Below, one piece after another: positions 1-5,202 of a stretch of DNA of 5,202 nucleotides (positions are counted from its first letter, which is position 1; every line of letters begins with the position of its first letter). The stretch comes from Flavobacteriaceae bacterium (GTDB lineage Bacteria > Bacteroidota > Bacteroidia > Flavobacteriales > Flavobacteriaceae), in NCBI GenBank assembly GCA_013042825.1, contig JABDPL010000110.1:1-5202 (forward strand), written 5' to 3'. Position numbers and translations under genes: made by a program. The notes under the pieces are model-generated. The model saw only the letters and a program-made list of their open reading frames with translations, was not told where the DNA came from and ran no database searches.

Positions 1-1
1 C

Positions 2-1606
2 GGTATATATGAAAACTGTTCTGATGATGAAGCTCACGAGCTATTCGAAATACCCGATTTCATCGATAGCATGATGAAGAACAACTGGCTGGGAAGCAAA
101 TCAGGCCAGGGATTTTATAAAAAGACAGTTTCCGACGAAGGAAAAAAAGAGATCCTCTCCTTAGACCTGGATACCCTGGAATACCGTTCAAAGAAAAAAG
201 CGGGCTTCCCTACTTTGGAACTCACCAAATCGGTTGATCGTGTTATCGACAGGTTTCCGATCCTTGTTGGAGGAAAGGATAAGGCAGCCGACTTCTACAG
301 AAAGAGTTTTGCAGCCATGTTCGCCTATGTATCGAACCGGATCCCGGAGATCACCGACGAGCTATATAAAATAGATGATGCCATGAAAGCCGGTTTCGGC
401 TGGGAACATGGGCCATTCCAGATCTGGGATGCCGTTGGACTGTCCAAAGGCCTTGAGATGATGGAAGCTGCCGGTTATACCGCGGCGCAATGGATTCATG
501 ATATGAAGACCAGCGGTAAGGAATCCTTCTATACCATCAAGGAGGGCGCAACCTATTATTATGATATTCCGAAGCAGGAGTACCTTAAGAAACCTGGTCA
601 GGATGCGTTCATTATTCTCGATAATATCAGGAAATCGAATGCGGTCTGGAAGAATTCAGGAGTGGTCATTGAAGATCTCGGTGATGGTATATTGAATGTG
701 GAATTCCAGTCGAAAATGAATACCATTGGCGGTGATGTCCTCGCGGGACTGAATAAGGCCGTCGATTTGGCTGAGAGCGGTTATGATGGTTTGGTCGTAG
801 GTAACCAGGCTGCTAATTTCTCGGTCGGTGCAAATATAGGTATGATATTTATGATGGCCGTTGAACAGGAATATGACGAGCTCAATATGGCGATCAAATA
901 CTTCCAGGATACCATGATGCGCATGCGATACTCTGCTATCCCGACGGTTGCAGCACCCCATGGCATGACTCTGGGGGGCGGATGTGAATTATCCATGCAT
1001 GCCGATAAAGTTGTTGCCGCTGCCGAAACCTATATCGGACTGGTAGAGTTCGGTGTGGGTGTAATTCCGGGTGGAGGCGGTTCTAAAGAGATGACCCTCA
1101 GGGCCTCAGATACATTCCATAAGAATGATGTGGAACTCAACGTACTCCAGGAATACTTCCTCGCCATAGGAATGGCTAAAGTGTCAACCTCGGCCTATGA
1201 GGCCTTTGACCTTGGGGTTCTTCAGAAAGGAAAAGATATCGTTGTGGTAAATAAAGACCGGCAGATCGCAACTGCAAAGGCTTATGCCAGGCTTCTCGCC
1301 GACCAAGGTTACACCAAACCAATAAAAAGAACCGATATCAAGGTGCTCGGTAAACAAGCCTTAGGTATGTTCCTGGTAGGCACCGATTCTATGGAGGCCG
1401 GAAAATATATCTCGGAACACGACAAAAAGATAGCCAATAAACTGGCTTACGTCATGGCCGGAGGTGATCTTTCAGAACCAACCCGGGTAAGCGAACAATA
1501 CCTGCTTGACCTGGAACGTGAGGCTTTTTTAAGCCTGTGTACTGAACGCAAGACCCTCGAGCGAATACAACATATGTTGAAAACCGGTAAACCATTAAGA
1601 AACTAA
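2..1606 (+). CDS. fadN: Bifunctional 3-hydroxyacyl-CoA dehydrogenase / enoyl-CoA hydratase, FadN type (5'-truncated by the window)
   Basis: This cytoplasmic enzyme hydrates trans-2-enoyl-CoA and oxidises the resulting 3-hydroxyacyl-CoA with NAD+ in beta-oxidation. The frame is open from base 2, so the gene starts upstream; ATG 71 is internal, because the codons before it already encode family sequence. About 534 codons are visible; FadN-type proteins are usually near 800 residues, so the NAD-binding Rossmann domain is off the window. Numbering from base 2, residues 1-41 end the first 3HCDH C-terminal domain (GQGFYKK). Residues about 94-147 are the second, with GFGWEHGPFQIWD. Residues about 220-400 are a crotonase domain. 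It has an oxyanion loop NFSVGAN (272-278), GMTLGGGCE with Glu329, and GLVEFGVGVIPG with Glu349. These two Glu are 20 residues apart, like Glu144 and Glu164 of rat crotonase. The dehydrogenase-then-hydratase order fits FadN and is the reverse of E. coli FadB. The stop lies 4 bases before the thiolase gene, indicating cotranscription. Confidence 0.93.
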   Translation, partial: GIYENCSDDEAHELFEIPDFIDSMMKNNWLGSKSGQGFYKKTVSDEGKKEILSLDLDTLEYRSKKKAGFPTLELTKSVDRVIDRFPILVGGKDKAADFYRKSFAAMFAYVSNRIPEITDELYKIDDAMKAGFGWEHGPFQIWDAVGLSKGLEMMEAAGYTAAQWIHDMKTSGKESFYTIKEGATYYYDIPKQEYLKKPGQDAFIILDNIRKSNAVWKNSGVVIEDLGDGILNVEFQSKMNTIGGDVLAGLNKAVDLAESGYDGLVVGNQAANFSVGANIGMIFMMAVEQEYDELNMAIKYFQDTMMRMRYSAIPTVAAPHGMTLGGGCELSMHADKVVAAAETYIGLVEFGVGVIPGGGGSKEMTLRASDTFHKNDVELNVLQEYFLAIGMAKVSTSAYEAFDLGVLQKGKDIVVVNKDRQIATAKAYARLLADQGYTKPIKRTDIKVLGKQALGMFLVGTDSMEAGKYISEHDKKIANKLAYVMAGGDLSEPTRVSEQYLLDLEREAFLSLCTERKTLERIQHMLKTGKPLRN

Positions 1607-1610
1607 GATC

Positions 1611-2801
1611 ATGAAAACAGCATATATAGTAACAGGATACCGCACAGCAGTTGGCAAGGCACCAAGGGGCCTATTCCGGTTCAAGCGCCCGGATGAGCTC
1701 GCTGCCGAGACCATAGAATATATGATGAATAAAATACCTCAATTGGATAAAGGCAGGATCGATGATGTAATAGTCGGAAATGCCATGCCAGAGGCGGAAC
1801 AGGGACTTAATGTCGGCCGTCTTATTTCGCTAATGGGACTGAAAATAGAAGATGTCCCGGGTATGACGGTCAACCGCTACTGCGCTTCCGGGCTGGAAAC
1901 CATCGGTATAGCTACGGCTAAAATACAGGCCGGAATGGCCGACTGCATTATTGCAGGTGGCGCAGAGAGCATGAGCTATATCCCCATGGGTGGCTATAAG
2001 CCTACGCCCGATTATGAAGTAGCCAAGAACGGTAATGAGGATTATTACTGGGGAATGGGTCTAACAGCCGAGGCTGTCGCCAACCAATTCAAGGTTTCAA
2101 GGGACGATCAGGACGAATTCGCCTATAATTCTCATATGAAAGCATTAAAGGCTCAGGCCGAAGATCGATTCCAGGACCAGATCGTTCCTATTGATATTGA
2201 ACATGTGTATATCGATGAGAATGGTAAGAAGGCAGAAAGAACATACACCGTAAATAAGGATGAAGGCCCCAGAAAAGACACCAACCTGGAAGCTTTAGGT
2301 CGCTTAAGACCGGTATTTGCTGCCGGTGGAAGCGTAACCGCTGGAAATTCATCGCAAATGAGTGATGGTGCGGCATTCGTGCTTGTCATGAGCGAAGAAA
2401 TGGTAAAGGAACTGAATCTCGAACCCGTGGCCAGGCTCGTCAATTACGCAGCAGCCGGTGTAGAACCCAGAATAATGGGTATCGGACCGGTGAAAGCCGT
2501 GCCCAAGGCCCTTAAGCAGTCCGGACTTGAATTAAAGGACATCGACCTCATAGAATTGAACGAGGCCTTTGCATCACAGTCACTGGCGGTTACCCGGGAA
2601 CTGGAATTAAATCCCGATATCATCAACGTAAATGGAGGCGCTATTTCACTAGGTCATCCACTGGGATGTACCGGAGCCAAACTATCGGTTCAACTTTTTG
2701 ATGAAATGCGCAAACGCAAAATGAATGGCAAATATGGCATGGTTACCATGTGCGTTGGAACCGGCCAGGGCGCTGCCGGAGTCTTTGAATTTTTGAATTA
2801 A
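1611..2801 (+). CDS. fadA: Acetyl-CoA C-acyltransferase (3-ketoacyl-CoA thiolase)
   Basis: A type I thiolase that cleaves 3-ketoacyl-CoA with CoA to give acetyl-CoA and a shortened acyl-CoA, the last step of each beta-oxidation turn. The protein has 396 residues, a normal full length for the family. The nucleophilic Cys91 lies in NRYCASGLE. GGAESMS follows at 116-122, NEAF at 317-320, His349 in GGAISLGHPLGCTGA, and the second catalytic Cys381 in MCVGTGQGAAG near the C-terminus. All catalytic positions are present, so it should be active. The start at ATG 1611 is supported by the standard thiolase opening (AYIVTGYRTAVGK) and by its position 4 bases after the fadN stop. No Shine-Dalgarno sequence precedes it, as is usual in Bacteroidota, so translational coupling to fadN is plausible. 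A biosynthetic acetoacetyl-CoA thiolase has the same motifs, but the neighbours and the FadA-like opening favour the degradative role. Chain-length preference cannot be read from the sequence. Confidence 0.95.
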   Translation: MKTAYIVTGYRTAVGKAPRGLFRFKRPDELAAETIEYMMNKIPQLDKGRIDDVIVGNAMPEAEQGLNVGRLISLMGLKIEDVPGMTVNRYCASGLETIGIATAKIQAGMADCIIAGGAESMSYIPMGGYKPTPDYEVAKNGNEDYYWGMGLTAEAVANQFKVSRDDQDEFAYNSHMKALKAQAEDRFQDQIVPIDIEHVYIDENGKKAERTYTVNKDEGPRKDTNLEALGRLRPVFAAGGSVTAGNSSQMSDGAAFVLVMSEEMVKELNLEPVARLVNYAAAGVEPRIMGIGPVKAVPKALKQSGLELKDIDLIELNEAFASQSLAVTRELELNPDIINVNGGAISLGHPLGCTGAKLSVQLFDEMRKRKMNGKYGMVTMCVGTGQGAAGVFEFLN

Positions 2802-2819
2802 CGAATAAAATATAATACC

Positions 2820-4622
2820 ATGGAAACTATAGAAAAAGATATTCTGCGTGGTGGACAATTCATAGTAAGAGAAACCCCATGTGAGGATGTGTTCACTCCT
2901 GAAGATTTCAACGAGGAGCAGCAGATGATGAAGGAGGCTGTTATCGAATTTAATGATCGTGAGGTCATCGCGCATCGTGAACGTTTTGAAGCGAAAGATT
3001 ATAAACTTACCGAGGACTGTATGCGCAAGGCAGGTGAACTCGGGTTTTTGGGTGTAGCGGTTCCCGAGGCATATGGCGGACTGGGTATGGGATTCGTTTC
3101 TACCATGCTTGTTTGTGATTACATCTCCAGTGGAACCGGTTCTTTCAGTACCGCATTCGGAGCACATACAGGTATCGGAACCATGCCGATTACCCTCTAT
3201 GGAACAGAGGAGCAAAAACTCAAATATGTACCTAAATTAGCTTCCGGTGAATGGTTTGGCGCCTATTGCCTTACCGAACCCGGTGCGGGAAGTGACGCCA
3301 ATTCAGGAAAGACCTCTGCTGAATTAACCACTGATGGAAAGCACTACAAGATAAACGGACAGAAGATGTGGATATCAAATGCCGGATTCTGCAGTTTGTT
3401 CATTGTTTTTGCCCGAATTGAGGACGATAAGTATATCACCGGATTCATCGTTGAGAATGATCCTGAAAACGGAATCGTTTTAGGTGAAGAAGAGCATAAA
3501 TTGGGAATAAGGGCCTCCTCTACCCGCCAGGTGTTCTTCAATGACTGTATGGTACCGGTTGAAAATATGCTGGGCGAGCGTGGACAAGGTTTTAAAATTG
3601 CAATGAACGCCTTAAACGTTGGCCGTATAAAACTTGCGGCCGCCTGCATTGATTCGCAGAGGCGCATTACCACCTTATCTGTTCAATATGCCAATGAAAG
3701 GAAGCAGTTTAAAACCCCGATTGTTGATTTTGGTGCTATAAAAGCAAAACTGGCGGAAATGGCAACAAATGCCTATGCCTGTGAATCGGCCTCATACAGG
3801 GCTGCGAAGGATATTGAAGACCGGATCGCGATTCGATTAGCTTCAGGCAACAGCCACCAGGAGGCCGAGCTCAAGGGTGTGGAGGAATATGCTATTGAAT
3901 GCTCTATCCTTAAAGTTGCTGTGTCGGAAGATGTTCAGAATTGCTCAGATGAAGGTATCCAGATCTTTGGTGGCATGGGCTTTTCCGAAGAAACACCTAT
4001 GGAAGCGGCATGGCGAGATGCGCGTATAACACGAATCTATGAAGGAACCAACGAGATCAACCGTATGTTAAGCGTTGGAATGTTGGTTAAAAAAGCCATG
4101 AAAGGGCATGTAGATCTGCTCGGACCTGCGACAAAAGTAGCAGATGAATTAATGGGCATACCATCCTTTGATACGCCTGATTATTCCGAATTGTTTTCCG
4201 AAGAAAAGGAAATGATCGCCAAGCTGAAGAAAGTCTTCTTGATGGTCGCCGGGGCTGCAGTTCAGAAATTTGGACCGCAGCTTGAAGAACATCAGCAGCT
4301 GCTTTTGGCTGCTTCAAATATTCTGATCGAGATCTATATGGCTGAATCTACCCTTCTCAGGGCTGAAAAGAATGCTAAACGCTTTGGTGAAGACAAACAA
4401 AAGGAGCAGATCGCCATGGCCAAATTATATCTGTACAACGCGGTTGAGATCATAACCAAAAATGCCCGTGAAGGCATTGTTTCATTGGCTGAAGGCGACG
4501 AACAGCGCATGATGCTTATGGGACTTAAGCGCTTCACTAAATATGCCAATTACCCGAACGTTGTTCAACTAAGGCATAGCATTGCCGATAAGCTTAAAGA
4601 AGAAAACAAGTACTGCTTCTGA
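2820..4622 (+). CDS. fadE: Acyl-CoA dehydrogenase, FadE type with C-terminal extension
   Basis: An FAD enzyme that oxidises acyl-CoA to trans-2-enoyl-CoA, the first step of beta-oxidation; family members pass electrons to electron-transfer flavoprotein, whose genes are not seen here. The protein has 600 residues, against about 380-400 for short- and medium-chain enzymes. After a leader with GGQFIVRE and FTPEDFNEEQ come the N-terminal helical domain (about 33-145), the beta domain (about 148-245) with CLTEPGAGSD at 150-159 and MWISNAG at 183-189, and the C-terminal helical domain (about 255-420). That domain has ERKQFKTPI (293-301), QIFGGMGF (381-388) and IYEGTNEINR, where Glu408 matches the catalytic base Glu376 of medium-chain acyl-CoA dehydrogenase. 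About 170 further, mostly helical residues resemble the tail of VLCAD, ACAD9 and Bacillus FadE, suggesting long-chain substrates. ATG 2820 lies 18 A/T-rich bases after fadA, with no Shine-Dalgarno sequence. In-frame tandem stops (TGA TAG, 4620-4625) end the gene. Confidence 0.94.
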   Translation: METIEKDILRGGQFIVRETPCEDVFTPEDFNEEQQMMKEAVIEFNDREVIAHRERFEAKDYKLTEDCMRKAGELGFLGVAVPEAYGGLGMGFVSTMLVCDYISSGTGSFSTAFGAHTGIGTMPITLYGTEEQKLKYVPKLASGEWFGAYCLTEPGAGSDANSGKTSAELTTDGKHYKINGQKMWISNAGFCSLFIVFARIEDDKYITGFIVENDPENGIVLGEEEHKLGIRASSTRQVFFNDCMVPVENMLGERGQGFKIAMNALNVGRIKLAAACIDSQRRITTLSVQYANERKQFKTPIVDFGAIKAKLAEMATNAYACESASYRAAKDIEDRIAIRLASGNSHQEAELKGVEEYAIECSILKVAVSEDVQNCSDEGIQIFGGMGFSEETPMEAAWRDARITRIYEGTNEINRMLSVGMLVKKAMKGHVDLLGPATKVADELMGIPSFDTPDYSELFSEEKEMIAKLKKVFLMVAGAAVQKFGPQLEEHQQLLLAASNILIEIYMAESTLLRAEKNAKRFGEDKQKEQIAMAKLYLYNAVEIITKNAREGIVSLAEGDEQRMMLMGLKRFTKYANYPNVVQLRHSIADKLKEENKYCF

Positions 4623-4628
4623 TAGATT

Positions 4629-4657
4629 AAAAAAGCCACCCCGGAGGTGGCTTTTTT
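4629..4657 (+). terminator. Intrinsic terminator ending the fad operon
   Basis: A perfect 12-bp inverted repeat pairs 4629-4640 (six A, then GCCACC) with 4646-4657 (GGTGGC, then six T) around a 5-base CCGGA loop. The six G/C-rich core pairs followed by a U tract are the standard form of a Rho-independent terminator. It begins 6 bases after the fadE TGA stop, so the operon should end here. The A tract on the left arm means the hairpin could in principle also stop transcription from the other strand, but no converging gene is visible. Confidence 0.93.
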
Positions 4658-4658
4658 A

Positions 4659-4686
4659 TTTGTCAATTCCAAAATCTTTATTTTTG
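4659..4686 (+). promoter_or_regulatory. Candidate Bacteroidota-type promoter just after the terminator
   Basis: A TTTG at 4659-4662 is followed, after 16 bases, by TATTTTTG at 4679-4686. The second element matches the Bacteroidota -7 consensus TAnnTTTG, and the first matches the -33 TTTG. The spacing is slightly shorter than the usual 17-23 bases. It would give a leader of roughly 210 bases before the gene at 4907. The T-rich context makes a chance match quite possible. Confidence 0.3.
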
Positions 4687-4850
4687 AATAACCAGAGTTT
4701 TATTATTCATGCTGGTGCAGCCCTGAATTTAGGCGTTAAAATATATACCTCTCGCAAGATTATCTTTAGTTAGCTGTTGTCCGCTCTGATTCAGGATGTT
4801 TAGGAAAATATTCAGATCTTTAGAATGATCGTTTTTCTATCACTCCAACT

Positions 4851-4858
4851 TAAGTTTG
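4851..4858 (+). promoter_or_regulatory. Candidate -7 promoter element for the beta-propeller gene (distal)
   Basis: TAAGTTTG is an exact match to the Bacteroidota -7 consensus TAnnTTTG and lies 48 bases before the ATG at 4907. The place where a -33 TTTG would be expected holds only a run of T (4832-4836), so the upstream element is weak or absent. Transcription would start near 4864 and leave a leader of about 40 bases. Confidence 0.35.
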
Positions 4859-4865
4859 TTATGAA

Positions 4866-4873
4866 TACTTTTG
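4866..4873 (+). promoter_or_regulatory. Candidate -7 promoter element for the beta-propeller gene (proximal)
   Basis: TACTTTTG is a second exact TAnnTTTG match, 15 bases downstream of the one at 4851. No TTG lies at the expected -33 distance (about 4839-4849). The leader would be short, roughly 25-30 bases, which is common in this phylum. It competes with the 4851 element as the likely start, and the sequence alone does not decide between them. Confidence 0.35.
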
Positions 4874-4906
4874 AATGCTTATATTTAAGCTGAAATCCAC
4901 ATTAGC

Positions 4907-5202
4907 ATGCATAAATTAATCTGTTTACTGCTCCTGCCCTGTCTGGCGTGGTCTCAATCTAATACAGAAATATTTCTTTTTGATCTTGACAGATCAGCCG
5001 GAAATTTTGAACTCAGCGTCTACAGAAACATCAGTAATAACGATGGTTATGACAATCAGCCCTCTTTTCTCGATGACAAAACGATTGTGTTTTCCTCAAC
5101 ACGAAAGGGCCAAACCGACATCGCCAGATACGACATATCCTACGATGTTAAATCCTGGTTGAATTTCACTGAAGGAAGTGAGTATTCGCCTTTAAAGATA
5201 CC
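4907..5202 (+). CDS. Secreted TolB-like (PD40/WD40-like) beta-propeller protein, N-terminal part (3' end off the window)
   Basis: The frame is open from ATG 4907 to the window edge, giving 98 complete codons. An in-frame TAA at 4886-4888 makes this the first ATG of the frame. Residues 1-16 form a type I signal peptide: Lys3, a Leu-rich core, and Ala14-Trp15-Ser16 before Gln17. Gln at +1 is typical of Bacteroidota exported proteins. Cys12 follows Leu-Pro, not a proper lipobox, so a lipoprotein is unlikely. The mature part starts with a strand-like segment IFLFDL (22-27). Next is a PD40 repeat of the TolB type: GYDNQPSF (47-54), IVFSSTRKGQTDI (60-72) and YDI (75-77), then a probable second blade opening at SEYSPL (91-96). 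The protein is probably periplasmic or surface-exposed. PD40 propellers usually bind proteins or ligands, and the partner here is unknown. It lies downstream of a terminator and is unlikely to belong to beta-oxidation. Confidence 0.82.
   Translation, partial: MHKLICLLLLPCLAWSQSNTEIFLFDLDRSAGNFELSVYRNISNNDGYDNQPSFLDDKTIVFSSTRKGQTDIARYDISYDVKSWLNFTEGSEYSPLKI

Larger units (their letters stand above)
4658..4906. other. AT-rich intergenic region without a recognisable gene
   Basis: About 250 bases separate the fad terminator from the next gene. They are visibly richer in A and T than the flanking genes. I see no tRNA or rRNA motif, no credible coding sequence, no long repeat and no second terminator. 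The only content I can support is a set of TAnnTTTG promoter-like motifs, listed separately. A 63-codon frame (4582-4773) crosses the end of fadE and the terminator hairpin and is not a credible gene. Confidence 0.7.

Noticed and set aside
71..73. ATG 71 as the start of the first gene
   Set aside because: The same frame is open back to base 2 and encodes conserved sequence of the 3-hydroxyacyl-CoA dehydrogenase domain (for example DDEAHELFEIPDF), so this Met is internal and the gene is cut by the window edge.
1521..1536. Perfect inverted repeat AGGCTT-TTTT-AAGCCT near the end of fadN
   Set aside because: The stem is only 6 bp, no U tract follows it, and it lies inside the coding sequence with two cotranscribed genes downstream, so it is probably a chance product of the codons.
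2682..3215. 177-codon minus-strand open frame spanning the fadA-fadE junction
   Set aside because: It lies antisense to two confidently identified genes, has no recognisable domain, and is rich in Ser, His, Phe and Cys as expected for a shadow frame.
4582..4773. 63-codon plus-strand open frame across the end of fadE
   Set aside because: It overlaps the fadE 3' end in another frame and reads through the terminator hairpin; its sequence shows no family features.
4936..4944. Possible lipoprotein cysteine (Cys12) in the last gene
   Set aside because: The residues before it are Leu-Leu-Pro, whereas a lipobox needs a small residue (Gly, Ala or Ser) directly before Cys; the AWS-Gln site fits better.
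4980..5162. 60-codon plus-strand open frame at the right end
   Set aside because: It overlaps the signal-peptide-bearing PD40 protein in a different frame; the 4907 frame has clear domain sequence, this one does not.

Overview
This window reads as chromosomal DNA of a member of the Bacteroidota, most likely a flavobacterium. Four things suggest this. The proteins look like Flavobacteriia homologues. No start codon has a clear Shine-Dalgarno sequence. The intergenic DNA carries TAnnTTTG motifs like the Bacteroidota -7 promoter element. The last gene encodes a signal peptide followed by Gln, which is common in this phylum. The assignment is by recognition, not by a database search.

Layout: positions 2-4622 hold three co-directional plus-strand genes for fatty acid beta-oxidation, separated by 4 and 18 bases. 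They are the 3' two thirds of a FadN-type 3-hydroxyacyl-CoA dehydrogenase/enoyl-CoA hydratase, a complete thiolase (fadA) and a complete 600-residue acyl-CoA dehydrogenase (fadE). The unit closes with tandem stop codons and a strong intrinsic terminator at 4629-4657. An AT-rich intergenic region of about 250 bases follows, with candidate promoters and no gene. From 4907 to the window edge runs the start of a secreted, TolB-like (PD40) beta-propeller protein, cut off by the window end.

Together the three enzymes cover the whole spiral. The acyl-CoA dehydrogenase makes trans-2-enoyl-CoA, the bifunctional protein hydrates it and oxidises the 3-hydroxyacyl-CoA, and the thiolase releases acetyl-CoA. 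The gene order and the dehydrogenase-first domain order of the bifunctional protein match the fadNAE operon of Bacillus subtilis rather than fadBA of E. coli. The propeller gene lies beyond the terminator and appears to be an independent unit.

I found no mobile element, CRISPR array, RNA gene or sign of a new system. The window is essentially ordinary core metabolism, and the findings below are modest.
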